NCBI GenBank assembly: GCA_025774805.1 | Contig: JALGZR010000034.1 | Coordinates: 1-39,646 of the forward strand | Source of the DNA: a bacterium | GTDB taxonomy: Bacteria; ARS69 | Reading direction: 5' to 3' | Length of the DNA: 39,646 nt | Part shown: positions 18,197 through 26,752 of the stretch, piece by piece | Position numbering within the stretch: the stretch's first letter is position 1 | How the letters are laid out: every line of letters starts with the position of its first letter | The notes under the pieces: generated by a model | Told to the model about the DNA's origin: nothing | The model's input: the letters and a program-made list of their open reading frames with translations, nothing else | Database searches by the model: none | Program-made: the position numbers and the translations under genes

Positions 18197-18826
18197 ATGA
18201 GCCGGGACGGCTTTCAACTGAGGGCCTTCTGCTTTCTCGACAGCATGCAGCCGCAGTTCGCCGCGTTCATCGGGACGATCACTCAGGGGGACCTGCCGGT
18301 GGAGGGCATGGCCTCCCTCTACGTCGAGATGGCCCCGGGCAACGAGGTGTTCCGGGTCGTCGACGTGGCGGTCAAGGGGACCGAGGCGAAGCCGGGGGCC
18401 CAGGTCGTCGAGCGCGAGTTCGGGATGTTCGAGGTCCACTCCCCGTCCCAGGCCGACGTGATCCAGGCCGGCGACACGGTGCTGGAGCACCTCGAGATGA
18501 CCGTGGAGGATCGGGTCAAGCCCGAGATCGCCTCGCTCCAGGTCATCACGAACGTCGATTCGTACCAGGCCCAGCTCCTCAACCGGTTCCGGCGGGGGTC
18601 GATGCTCGTTCCGGGCGAGACGCTGCTCGTCGTGGAGGTCGCTCCCGCCGCCTACATCAACCTCGCCGCCAACGAGGCCGAGAAGGGAGCCAACATCAAG
18701 ATCGTCCACATCTCTTCGGTCGGGCGGTTCGGGCGGATGTGGCTGTGCGGATCGGAGGCCGAGAGCCTCGCCGCCCGCGCGGCCGCCGTATCTGCCCTCG
18801 AAGACGTCTCCGGCCGGACCGCCTGA
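18197..18826 (+). CDS. CcmP-like tandem BMC-domain (BMC-T) microcompartment shell protein
   Basis: 209 residues with two BMC domains (about 38-98 and 140-205). The wording closely follows the cyanobacterial carboxysome protein CcmP: LRAFCFLDSMQPQFAAFIGT, SLYVEMAPGNEVFRVVDVAV, then the second domain with EVAPAAYINLAANEAEKGAN and SVGRFGRMWLCGSEAE. CcmP forms stacked trimers with a gated pore. ATG 18197 is chosen because GGGAGG lies five bases upstream; a longer in-frame start at 18173 lacks such support. No other shell protein, RuBisCO, aldehyde dehydrogenase or encapsulation-peptide enzyme is encoded in the window, so it stands alone. Identification is by family recognition; what it encloses, if anything, is unknown. 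Confidence 0.85.
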   Translation: MSRDGFQLRAFCFLDSMQPQFAAFIGTITQGDLPVEGMASLYVEMAPGNEVFRVVDVAVKGTEAKPGAQVVEREFGMFEVHSPSQADVIQAGDTVLEHLEMTVEDRVKPEIASLQVITNVDSYQAQLLNRFRRGSMLVPGETLLVVEVAPAAYINLAANEAEKGANIKIVHISSVGRFGRMWLCGSEAESLAARAAAVSALEDVSGRTA

Positions 18827-19023
18827 GCTCCGGACCCGTAGTTCCCCCCGCTCCCCCGCGCGGTCCCCCGGGGAGGACTCGCGGCGTCAAGATCCGCAAA
18901 GCATCCCCGATCCTGCAGCGGATTCCGTCGCACCCCCCGAGAAAGAACGAAGCTCCCGCCGCGACCCTTCCGATAGGGTAGGCGAGGCCCGGGAACCGCC
19001 CCGAGTTTGGAGTGAAGCGCTCG

Positions 19024-19590
19024 ATGCCGAATCTGCTAAAGGTCCGGCTGTCCCTGAAAGGCCGGCCCATACGCACCTTCACGTTCAACCAGAAGACCGT
19101 TTCGATCGGGCGAGACCCCGCCTCCGACGTGTTCCTGGACAACACCGGAGTCTCCCGCCAGCACGCTCGGATACAGCGGACTCCCGGGGGCTACGTCGTG
19201 GAGGATCTGGGGAGCGCGAACGGGACCCTGCTCAACGACCAGGCCGTCCGTCAGGACTTCCTCGGAGACAACGACGTCATCCAGATCGGGAAATTCTCGC
19301 TGTGGATGTCCATCGAGGAGGATCGGCGCGACCAGGCGCTCCTCGATACCGGAGGGGTGAGCCACGGCGCGTTCGAGGGAACCACCGTTCTGAGTCCCGA
19401 TCAGCTCAAGAAGATGCAGCGGAGCGCGAAGGAAGAGGAGGTCTCGGTCGAGAAGAAGGGAAAGGCCTCCCGCTCTTCGAAACCGGATCGCGCCCCGACC
19501 TGGACCGCGTTCGCCTCGGCCACGATCGCCGCCTTCGTGCTCGGGATCCTGGTCGGAGTGGCCACCACCATTCTCTACCACAGGGGCTGA
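19024..19590 (+). CDS. FHA-domain protein with C-terminal membrane anchor
   Basis: 188 residues. Residues 5-95 form a forkhead-associated domain that binds phosphothreonine: SIGRDPASDVFLDN (Arg30), GVSRQHARI (Ser44, His47) and GSANGTLLN (Asn66). A charged linker (KKMQRSAKEEEVSVEKKGK) leads to one transmembrane helix near 160-183 (TAFASATIAAFVLGILVGVA), so the FHA domain should be cytoplasmic and tail-anchored. ATG 19024 is used; GTG 19012 in the same frame is possible. The kinase gene starts 13 bases after its stop, so it is probably a reader of that kinase's phosphorylation. Confidence 0.9.
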   Translation: MPNLLKVRLSLKGRPIRTFTFNQKTVSIGRDPASDVFLDNTGVSRQHARIQRTPGGYVVEDLGSANGTLLNDQAVRQDFLGDNDVIQIGKFSLWMSIEEDRRDQALLDTGGVSHGAFEGTTVLSPDQLKKMQRSAKEEEVSVEKKGKASRSSKPDRAPTWTAFASATIAAFVLGILVGVATTILYHRG

Positions 19591-19603
19591 GACGCCGCGA
19601 CCC

Positions 19604-22030
19604 ATGCGCATCGTCGACCGGCTACGCATCGGCAGGCACCTGCGGGTTCTCCGGTCCGAGCGGTCACCCTCGGCGCAGGAGCTGGCCGAGGCGACCGAGG
19701 GGCTGGCCCGCATCGGGGGATCCGCCCTGGATCTTCTCTTCGAGGCGCTGGGCGACTCCCGCTCCCGGGACGCCGTCTCGGGAGTTCTCGAGCGGCTTCT
19801 CAACGACGAGACCCTTCCCACCTTCCTGGAGAAGATGGCGCGCTCGGAGCGGAGGATCCAGAGCGGCATCGCGGAGATTCTCGAGCGGAGCCACAACTTC
19901 GATCCAAAGGAGATCCTCCCCTATCTCTCCGGTCGGGACGTGCCGCTCCGTCTCCTGAAGTCGATCCTGCTCGCCCGGGAAGGGGATCTCCCGCTGGACG
20001 GGCTGATCGACCAGTTCCCGGTGCTCGAGCGCGAGAGCCGCACCGTTGTGTTCCGGATTCTCGAGGAACGGGTCGGACCCGAATGCCTCGGGAAGCTCCT
20101 GCTGCTGCCGGAGAACAAGGACTGGTGGATCCGTCTCCACGCCGCGAAGCTCCTGGGCCGGATCTCGGGAGAAGAGTCGGAGCGGAGCCTGGAGCGCCTG
20201 CTCCACGACCGGAACAAGAACGTCCGCCTGGAGGCGGTGAAGGGGTTGCAGGAGAAGAAGGCCCGCTCCGCAATTCCCCATCTCGCGCACATGCTTCGGG
20301 ACCCGGATCTCACGGTCCAGGCCGCGGCCATCGACGCCCTGATCACGATCGGGGACGTGGCGGCGGTTCCGCACCTCGTGGAGGTCCTCCAGGACGAATC
20401 GGAGCAATCGCGCCGCGGGGCGGTCGAGGTCCTCAACGAGATCGCCACGAGCGAGGCGATCCAGGACCTCGTCCTCGCGCTGCGGGACGCCGACTGGTGG
20501 GTCCGGGTCCGGGCGGCCGACGCCCTCGGGACCCTCGGAGGGGAAAAGGTCGTGGAGGCGATCCTGGGTCTGATGGACGACGAGGACGTCCACATCCGCC
20601 GGTACGCGGTCGAGATCTTGAACACGGTTCCCGACGGTCGGGCGGTGGACTCACTGATCCGGGCCCTGGAGGACGAGGACTGGTGGGTCCGCGAGCGAGC
20701 CATCGACGCGCTCGGCCGGACGGGCGACGCCCGCGCGGTGGCCCCGCTGAGTGTTCTTCTCTTCCAGGACATCGAGGCCGCCCCGCTCTGCGTCCGGGGT
20801 CTCGGGGCGATCGGATCGGTCCAGGCTGTGGAGCCCCTCCTCCGCGTGGCCGAGTCGGAGCCCGCCCCGGAGCTTCGGCAGGAGGTCGTCACCGCCCTGC
20901 GCGGTTTCGTTCGCGAAGAGCTGCCGAGCGACATCCAGGGTCGGCTGGAGAAGGCGCTCCGCGAAGAGGGCATCCGCATGGAGAAGACGCGGCTGAGACC
21001 GATGGCCATCCGGACCGGGGGGAAGGGCGTGACGGCGCGTCCGGAGTTCCAGACTCCGATCACCCCCGAAGCCGCCCCCGCCGCCGCGATCCGGAGCGGG
21101 GAGTTCGACGCGAAGCCCGCCGCTCCGGCGGTTCCGGTCACCGCGCCGGGCGAGCCCGCCGCGGTGGAGGCGGCTGCGACCCCGCCCTCTTTCCGCGCGG
21201 AGGACGTCCGACCGGGCACGGTTCTTCTCGGTCGCTACGACGTGATGCGGCGCATCGGTCGGGGCGGATTCAGCACCGTGTTTCTGGCGCAGGACCGCGT
21301 GATCTCCGAGGAGGTTATCCTCAAGATCATGAACCCGCACATCTCCACGGACGAGCGGATGAACCTCCGGTTCGTCCAGGAGCTGAAGGTCGCGCGGCGC
21401 ATCTCGCATCCCAACGTCATCCGGATCCACGATCTCCTCGAGGTCGGAGAGGCGCGCGCCATCTCGATGGAGTACTTCCCCGGCCGCGACATCGGCCGTC
21501 TGATCGAGGACATCGGGTCGTTCGAGCCGAGCCGCGTGCTCAAGATCACGAAGCAGGTCGCGGCGGGTCTCGCGGCGGCCCACGAGGTCGGGGTCATCCA
21601 CCGGGACATGAAGCCGGCGAACATTCTCGTCGGTGAGGGGGACGAGGTGAAGATCGTGGACTTCGGACTGGCCTCGGCAACGTACGAGCTCGGGCCGCGG
21701 CTGACGAAGACGGGCCACCTCGTCGGGACCCCCCACTACATGGCTCCCGAGGTGATCCGGGGCGAGGAGGTGGACGGCCGCGCCGATCTCTACTCCGTCG
21801 GAATCGTGATGTACGAGATGCTGGCCGGGGTGCCCCCCTACGACGGCGAGAACGCGATGAACATCCTCTTCCGGCACCTCGACGGTGGGGCGACCCCCCT
21901 CGGCACGATCCGAACCGATCTCCCGAAGAGCCTCTGCGTTTTCGTAGAGGGCGTGATGGCCCGGGACGTCGAGAACCGTCCGGCGGACGCGATCGCGTTC
22001 GCGCGCGAGCTGGATGAGGTCGAGCTCTGA
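19604..22030 (+). CDS. HEAT-repeat protein fused to a C-terminal Ser/Thr protein kinase
   Basis: 808 residues. Residues 1-470 hold about eight to ten HEAT/PBS-lyase-type repeats, three of which carry a DWWIR or DWWVR motif (ENKDWWIRLHAAKLLG, DADWWVRVRAADALG, DEDWWVRERAIDALG). A Pro/Ala-rich linker follows, then a Hanks-type kinase from about 541 to the end: glycine loop RIGRGGFSTVF, Lys574, HRDMKPAN with Asp668, DFG with Asp686, and GTPHYMAPE. All catalytic residues are present. Bacterial kinases usually place the kinase first, so the order is unusual. No membrane segment is seen. It is translationally linked to the pilT gene (TGATG) and follows the FHA gene. Confidence 0.93.
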   Translation: MRIVDRLRIGRHLRVLRSERSPSAQELAEATEGLARIGGSALDLLFEALGDSRSRDAVSGVLERLLNDETLPTFLEKMARSERRIQSGIAEILERSHNFDPKEILPYLSGRDVPLRLLKSILLAREGDLPLDGLIDQFPVLERESRTVVFRILEERVGPECLGKLLLLPENKDWWIRLHAAKLLGRISGEESERSLERLLHDRNKNVRLEAVKGLQEKKARSAIPHLAHMLRDPDLTVQAAAIDALITIGDVAAVPHLVEVLQDESEQSRRGAVEVLNEIATSEAIQDLVLALRDADWWVRVRAADALGTLGGEKVVEAILGLMDDEDVHIRRYAVEILNTVPDGRAVDSLIRALEDEDWWVRERAIDALGRTGDARAVAPLSVLLFQDIEAAPLCVRGLGAIGSVQAVEPLLRVAESEPAPELRQEVVTALRGFVREELPSDIQGRLEKALREEGIRMEKTRLRPMAIRTGGKGVTARPEFQTPITPEAAPAAAIRSGEFDAKPAAPAVPVTAPGEPAAVEAAATPPSFRAEDVRPGTVLLGRYDVMRRIGRGGFSTVFLAQDRVISEEVILKIMNPHISTDERMNLRFVQELKVARRISHPNVIRIHDLLEVGEARAISMEYFPGRDIGRLIEDIGSFEPSRVLKITKQVAAGLAAAHEVGVIHRDMKPANILVGEGDEVKIVDFGLASATYELGPRLTKTGHLVGTPHYMAPEVIRGEEVDGRADLYSVGIVMYEMLAGVPPYDGENAMNILFRHLDGGATPLGTIRTDLPKSLCVFVEGVMARDVENRPADAIAFARELDEVEL

Positions 22031-23133
22031 TGCCCCGGATCGACGCCTTCCTCCAGCTCGGCCGGGAGCAGGGTGGCTCCGACATCCACTTCACCGTGGG
22101 TCTGCCCCCGCTCGTTCGCCTCGACGGGGATCTCCTTCCGCTCAAGTACCGGGAGCTCACGGAGGAGGAGGCGGCCGCCCTGGTCACCGAGATCCTCGAC
22201 CCGGATCACCGCCGCGTCTTCGACGAGAGAGGCTCGGTCGACCTCTCCTACTCGTCCGAGGAGGTGGGACGCTTCCGGATCAACGTCTGCCGCCACGTCC
22301 GCGGGATCGGAGCGGTCTGCCGGGCCGTGCCGAGCACGCCGCCGCGCCTGACCAACCTCGGTCTGCCGAAGACCGTGGGGCGCTTCGTGAAGCTCCACTC
22401 CGGTCTCGTTCTGGTGACCGGATCCGCCGGCACCGGCAAGTCGACGACGCTGGCCGCGATGATCGAGGAGATCAACCGGGCGGAGTGCCTGAACATCATC
22501 ACGTTGGAGGACCCGATCGAGTTCGTCTACCAGAGTCGAAACTCCCTCATCGTCCAGCGGGAGCTCGGCGCCCACGTCGCCTCGTTCCGGGACGGCTTGC
22601 GCGCAGCGCTCCGCGAGGATCCGGACGTGATCCTCGTCGGGGAGCTGCGGGATCCCGAAACGATTCAGCTCGCCATCGAGGCGTCGGAGACCGGACACCT
22701 CGTCTTCGGCACCCTCCACACGCGCGGCGCCGCCCAGACGATCGACCGGATCATCGACTCCTTCCCCGCGGAAGCTCAGGCCCAGGTGCGGATCACCCTC
22801 GCCGACAACCTCCGCTGCGCGGTTTCCCAGGAGCTCGTGCGGGCGGCGGACGGACGGGGGCGGCGCGCGGTGTGCGAGATCCTCGTGGTGACTCCCGCGG
22901 TCTCCCAGCTCATCCGCGACGGCAAGACGTTCCAGATTCCCAGCGCCATCGCCACCGGTCGCCGCTCCGGCATGCAGCTCATGGACGCGGCGCTCCACGA
23001 CCTCGTCCGCGTCGGAGAGATCGATCCGGACGAGGCGTTCCTCAAGGCGGCCGACAAGAAGGAGTTCATCCCTCACGTGACGCGCTTGGAGCTGCTCGAC
23101 ATGGTCGGGCCGCCCGCCCCGGAGGACCCGTGA
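22030..23133 (+). CDS. PilT/PilU-type retraction ATPase, paralogue 1
   Basis: 367 residues, hexameric secretion-superfamily ATPase that powers type IV pilus retraction at the inner-membrane base. N-terminal PAS-like domain begins MPRIDAFLQLGREQGGSDIHF. Walker A is GSAGTGKST (131-139), differing from the usual GPTGSGKS; the Asp box is ITLEDPIEFVY, Walker B DPDVILVGELRDPET, and the His box GTLHT. The ATG shares one base with the kinase stop (TGATG), and its stop overlaps the next start (GTGA). The divergent P-loop and longer acidic tail suggest an accessory PilU-like role, but this is inferred. Confidence 0.92.
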   Translation: MPRIDAFLQLGREQGGSDIHFTVGLPPLVRLDGDLLPLKYRELTEEEAAALVTEILDPDHRRVFDERGSVDLSYSSEEVGRFRINVCRHVRGIGAVCRAVPSTPPRLTNLGLPKTVGRFVKLHSGLVLVTGSAGTGKSTTLAAMIEEINRAECLNIITLEDPIEFVYQSRNSLIVQRELGAHVASFRDGLRAALREDPDVILVGELRDPETIQLAIEASETGHLVFGTLHTRGAAQTIDRIIDSFPAEAQAQVRITLADNLRCAVSQELVRAADGRGRRAVCEILVVTPAVSQLIRDGKTFQIPSAIATGRRSGMQLMDAALHDLVRVGEIDPDEAFLKAADKKEFIPHVTRLELLDMVGPPAPEDP

Positions 23134-24203
23134 GCCGGATCCACGCCTTCCTCGAGCTGGTCGTGAACCAGGGCGGCTCCGACCTCCACGTCGTTTCCGG
23201 CCTCATGCCCCGAATCCGCATCCACGGACGGCTCGAGCCGGTCCGGTTCCGAGAGCTCTCCTCGGAGGAGATCCAGCGGATCCTCGCGGAGTTCATGAGG
23301 GGGGATCAACGCGAGCGGTTCGAGCGGGGCATGTCGGTCGACTTCGCGTACGTGGCCGAGGGCATCGGGCGGTTTCGCGTGAACGTCTACCGCCACCTGC
23401 GTGGAATCGCGGCCGCGTTCCGGGTCATTCCCTCGAAGATCCCCACGCTCGCCGAGGCGGGACTCCCGGACGTTGTGGGTCGCACCGTCCAGACCCCCCG
23501 CGGGCTCACCCTCGTGACCGGTCCCACCGGGTCGGGAAAGTCGACCACCCTCGCCGCGATGGTCGACCACGTCAACAGGACGCGGAAGGGTCACATCATC
23601 ACGATCGAGGACCCCGTGGAGTTCCTCCACGAGTACCGGAACTGCGTCATCACCCAGCGGGAGATCGGAGTGCACTCTCCGACGTTCCACGACGCGCTCG
23701 TCGACGCGGTTCGCGAGGACCCGGACGTCATCCTGGTCGGGGAGATGCGCGACCTCGAGACGATCCAGCTCGCGTTGACCGCGGCGGAGACGGGGGTCCA
23801 GGTGCTCGCCACGCTTCACACGAACGGCGCCGTCCGCTCGGTCGAGCGGCTCGTGGGGGTCTTCCCCGCCCGGATCCAGGAGCAGATCCGGTCCGTCCTC
23901 GCCGGCTCGCTTCGTATGGTGGTCTCGCAGCAGCTGGCGCGGAGGGCGGACGGCTCGGGTCGGGTGATCGTTCCGGAGATCCTCATCAACAACCAGTCCG
24001 CCGCCGCCATGATCCGGAAGGGGCGACCCCACCAGCTCGCGTCGGTGATTCAGGCCGGCGGACGGGCGGGCATGTGCAGCCTGGACGCGAACCTCCAGGA
24101 GCTCCTCCGGAAGGAGATCATCTCGGGCGAGGAGGCCTACAACCTCGCCGTCGACAAGGCGCGATTCGAGCGATTCCTGGTGGGGGAGACGGCGCTCGCC
24201 TAG
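23130..24203 (+). CDS. pilT: PilT-type twitching motility ATPase, paralogue 2
   Basis: 357 residues. GTG 23130 overlaps the previous stop (GTGA) with GGAGG four bases upstream. It starts MSRIHAFLELVVNQGGSDLH and has the canonical Walker A GPTGSGKST, Asp box ITIEDPVEFLHEY, Walker B DPDVILVGEMRDLET, His box ATLHT, and the C-terminal PilT region SAAAMIRKGRPHQLASVIQAGG. This closer match to canonical PilT makes it the likely main retraction motor, with its neighbour as partner. It is the last gene of the FHA-kinase-PilT-PilT operon; its TAG stop (24201-24203) is the first triplet of repeat element C. Confidence 0.93.
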   Translation: MSRIHAFLELVVNQGGSDLHVVSGLMPRIRIHGRLEPVRFRELSSEEIQRILAEFMRGDQRERFERGMSVDFAYVAEGIGRFRVNVYRHLRGIAAAFRVIPSKIPTLAEAGLPDVVGRTVQTPRGLTLVTGPTGSGKSTTLAAMVDHVNRTRKGHIITIEDPVEFLHEYRNCVITQREIGVHSPTFHDALVDAVREDPDVILVGEMRDLETIQLALTAAETGVQVLATLHTNGAVRSVERLVGVFPARIQEQIRSVLAGSLRMVVSQQLARRADGSGRVIVPEILINNQSAAAMIRKGRPHQLASVIQAGGRAGMCSLDANLQELLRKEIISGEEAYNLAVDKARFERFLVGETALA

Positions 24204-24380
24204 CCTGCATTTCTCACCAGGCTCGTCGCGAGGCTGCGGATAGTCGTGGCTGGCGAGGAGATGGGGTGCTTTCGCCCGAGGCGGGGCCGTAGCCCCGTCG
24301 CAGGGCGGAGGCGCCCCAACGACGAAGCCAGGCGCGGCTTTGCCGCTGCCGCAGCAGAGGCTGGTGAGATATGCAGGCTA
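24201..24380 (+). repeat. Palindromic element, copy C (long form)
   Basis: Outer arms GCCTGCATTTCTCACCAG (24203-24220) and CTGGTGAGATATGCAGGC (24361-24378) pair with one mismatch. Inner helices: CTGGC (24250-24254) with GCCAG (24327-24331); CGCCC (24273-24277) with GGGCG (24303-24307); apical CGGGGC-CGTA-GCCCCG (24282-24297). Colinear with copy D with a single-base length difference between the arms. Its first bases are the pilT stop. Confidence 0.9.
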
Positions 24381-24398
24381 GACTGCATATCTCACCAG
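24361..24398. terminator. Perfect 16-bp palindrome between convergent genes
   Basis: CTGGTGAGATATGCAG (24361-24376), loop GCTAGA, then its exact reverse complement (24383-24398). It is made from the right arm of copy C followed by a second, solo arm. It covers the stop codon of the minus-strand dehydratase gene (TGA in the arm) and lies where pilT and that gene converge. A bidirectional terminator role is inferred. Confidence 0.6.
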
Positions 24399-25357
24399 GG
24401 CAGGGCGTCGAGGTTCACGTTTCCGCCGCTGAGAATCACGCCGACCCGCTCGATGTCGTCGAGCGCCCGAAACTCCTCGGACAGGACGGCCGCCACCGCG
24501 ACGGCCGCGCTCGGCTCGATGAGGAGTTTCGTCCGTTCCCAAAAGAGCCGCATCGCCTCGACGATGGCCTCGTCGGGAACGGTGAGAACCGCCTGGACCC
24601 GGTCGCGCAGGATCGGCCAGGTCCGCTCCCCGAGGCTCGTGAGGAGGCCGTCCGCGATCGTGTCCGGGCTCTCTTGGGGAAGCCGTCTCCCGGCCGCTTT
24701 AGACCGGGCGGCGTCGTCCGCTCCGCGCGGCTCGGCCGCGAACACGCGGACACGAGGATCGGTCTCCGTGGCCGCGACCGCCACGCCCGCGACGAGGCCG
24801 CCGCCGCCGACCGGAGCCACGATGGCGTCCAGTCCCTCGACCTGTTCGAGCAGCTCGACACCCACGGTCCCCTGGCCGGCGATGACGTCGGGATGATCGT
24901 AGGGAGGGATCAACGTGCCCCCCGTCACCCGGAGGACCTCCTCCGCCGTCTCTTCACGGGCCGCCAGGGTGGGCGCGCAGGTCACGATGCGGGCGCCGTA
25001 CTCCTCGGCCGCCCGCCGCTTCACCGGGTTCGCGTTCTCCGGCACGACGACGTGCGCGGGTACGCCGACCACTCGCGCCGCGAGCGCCAGCGCCTGCGCG
25101 TGGTTCCCGGAGCTGTGCGACACGACGCCCCGCGCGGCCACGTCCGGAGCGAGGCGCACGAGGGCGTGATACGCGCCCCGGATCTTGAAGGTTCCCCCCC
25201 GCTGCAGGTTCTCGCACTTGAAGTGGAGGCGACGTCCCGAACGGAGGTCGAGCGATCGGGACGTCGCGACCGGCGTGCGGTGCACGATGTCCGCGATACG
25301 AGTCGCGGCGGCCCGCACCGAGGCGAGATCGGTGTCCTGCGGTCCGGCCTCCTCCAT
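24392..25357 (-). CDS. PLP-dependent threonine/serine dehydratase-like enzyme
   Basis: 321 residues, fold-type II PLP enzyme of the threonine dehydratase/serine racemase group, without the C-terminal ACT-like regulatory domain of biosynthetic IlvA. PLP Lys58 lies in GGTFKIRGAYHA. Also seen are the substrate loop SHSSGNHAQALALAA, the phosphate-binding glycine run APVGGGGLVAGVA, and the end SGGNVNLDAL. The likely reaction is threonine to 2-oxobutyrate or serine to pyruvate; racemase activity cannot be excluded. ATG 25357 shares one base with the stop of the DUF456 gene. The final TGG-TGA lies inside a repeat-element arm, so the native C-terminus may have been altered slightly. Confidence 0.88.
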   Translation of the reverse strand: MEEAGPQDTDLASVRAAATRIADIVHRTPVATSRSLDLRSGRRLHFKCENLQRGGTFKIRGAYHALVRLAPDVAARGVVSHSSGNHAQALALAARVVGVPAHVVVPENANPVKRRAAEEYGARIVTCAPTLAAREETAEEVLRVTGGTLIPPYDHPDVIAGQGTVGVELLEQVEGLDAIVAPVGGGGLVAGVAVAATETDPRVRVFAAEPRGADDAARSKAAGRRLPQESPDTIADGLLTSLGERTWPILRDRVQAVLTVPDEAIVEAMRLFWERTKLLIEPSAAVAVAAVLSEEFRALDDIERVGVILSGGNVNLDALPW

Positions 25358-25911
25358 CAGGATCCTCCGGTCAGGGTCTCGAAGGCGGCCCCGGCGACGA
25401 CCACGGCCCCCGCCGTGGCGAGAGCGCCCTTGACGGTCACGGCCAGAAAGCGGCCGGTGGTCGCGTGCGCGCCGACCCTCAGGGAGGGCTCGAGCCGTCG
25501 ATCCCGGGCGTACTCACCCAGCACGGCGCCCGCGAACGCCCCGGCGAAGCCGCCGACCAGCGTCCCCAGCACGGGAACCACGGGGGTCCCGAGGACGGCG
25601 CCCGCGATGCCCCCGACGAACGCGCCGACGACGCCCTGGCGCGACGCGCCTTTCCGTGCCACCCAAACGCTGCCGAGCAGGGCCTCGACGACCTCTCCGA
25701 TCCCGAGGAGCGCGGCGAAGACGAGCAGGCGGGGCCAACCGATGGCGTGGAAACCGTAGGCGAGATCGTAGAGCACGGCCAGGGCGAGGGCGATCCACCC
25801 TCCGGGGAGCGCGAGAAGGACCGCGAAGCAGGACGCCGCCAGAAGGGCAATCCAGACGATCGCCGCCGTCCACTGGCCGACGCTTCCCGCCGTCGCAAGG
25901 GCGCCCTCCAC
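25357..25911 (-). CDS. DUF456 family membrane protein
   Basis: 184 residues, Gly/Ala/Val-rich polytopic inner-membrane protein. The N-terminal pair of helices has LLALPGGWIALALAVLYDL, the middle has GIGEVVEALLGSVWVARKGASRQGVVGAFVGGIAGAVLG, and the end a helix rich in Ala/Val. The GGIAGAVLGTPVVPVLGTLVGGFAGAF stretch is typical of DUF456 with glycine-zipper helices. Function of the family is not established. Start is GTG 25911 with GGGGAGG upstream. It sits between the slipin and dehydratase genes and is translationally linked to the latter. Confidence 0.8.
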   Translation of the reverse strand: MEGALATAGSVGQWTAAIVWIALLAASCFAVLLALPGGWIALALAVLYDLAYGFHAIGWPRLLVFAALLGIGEVVEALLGSVWVARKGASRQGVVGAFVGGIAGAVLGTPVVPVLGTLVGGFAGAFAGAVLGEYARDRRLEPSLRVGAHATTGRFLAVTVKGALATAGAVVVAGAAFETLTGGS

Positions 25912-25949
25912 GGCGTTCGGTCCTCCCCCATCCGGATCCCTCTCCCGGT

Positions 25950-26705
25950 CTAGCCCGTCTTCTCCGGGTTCGGCATGAACGCCTTCAGCAGATCGAGGGG
26001 CAGGGGGAACACGACCGTCGAGTTGTTCTCCGCCGCGACCTCGACGAGCGTTCCGAGAAAACGGAGCTGGATCGCGGCCGGCTCCCGGCCGATCACGGCC
26101 GCGGCCTGAGCGATCTTCTCGGATGCTTGGAACTCGCCCTCGGCCGTGATGATCTTCGCGCGTCGCTCGCGCTCGGCCTCGGCCTGACGCGCCATGGCCC
26201 GCTGCATCTCCTGGGGGAGATCGACGTGCTTGATCTCCACCGTCGAGACCTTGATTCCCCAGGGATCCGTCTGCCGGTCGAGGATGTCCTGGAGCTGCGA
26301 GTTGATCTCGTCGCGCTGGGACAGGAGCTGATCGAGCTCCGACTGGCCCAGGACCGAGCGGAGCGTCGTCTGGGCGAGCTGGGAGGTGGCGTACATGTAG
26401 TCCTCGACCTCGACGATTGCCCGACCCGGATCCACCACCCGGAAGTAGAGGACGGCGTTGACCTTCACCGAGACGTTGTCCTTGGTGATGATGTCCTGAG
26501 GGGGCACGTCGTAGGCGATCGTCCGCAAGCCCACCTTGACCATCTTTTCCACGAACGGGATCAGCAGAATGACGCCCGGTCCGCGCGCCCCGGTCAGGCG
26601 TCCGAGCCGGAAGATGACCCCCCGCTCGTACTCGCGGAGGATCTTGATCATGTTCGTGAGCAAGAAGAGCACGAAGACGAGAACTGCGATCAGACCGACT
26701 GGCAT
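25950..26705 (-). CDS. Slipin (stomatin-like SPFH/band 7 protein)
   Basis: 251 residues. One N-terminal membrane helix ([20 protein letters not shown]) is followed by the SPFH domain: [47 protein letters not shown] helical coiled-coil tail follows ([22 protein letters not shown]). Slipins form membrane-associated oligomers. The nfeD gene lies 47 bases upstream on the same strand; NfeD-type proteases in archaea cleave the C-terminus of their partner stomatin, so the pair very likely acts together in membrane quality control. Start is ATG 26705. Confidence 0.95.
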   Translation of the reverse strand: MPVGLIAVLVFVLFLLTNMIKILREYERGVIFRLGRLTGARGPGVILLIPFVEKMVKVGLRTIAYDVPPQDIITKDNVSVKVNAVLYFRVVDPGRAIVEVEDYMYATSQLAQTTLRSVLGQSELDQLLSQRDEINSQLQDILDRQTDPWGIKVSTVEIKHVDLPQEMQRAMARQAEAERERRAKIITAEGEFQASEKIAQAAAVIGREPAAIQLRFLGTLVEVAAENNSTVVFPLPLDLLKAFMPNPEKTG

Positions 26706-26752
26706 GACTGCCGCCTTTCCAACCCTTTACGGCGGGTTGCTCAAGAAACGCT

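Noticed and set aside
24201-24380. Insertion sequence with terminal inverted repeats
   Set aside because: The interior is too short for a transposase and has no credible frame, so at most it is a non-autonomous element.
24246-24896. Plus-strand open frame across copy C and into the dehydratase gene
   Set aside because: Antisense to a well-supported enzyme and spanning a repeat element; no ribosome site or family signal.
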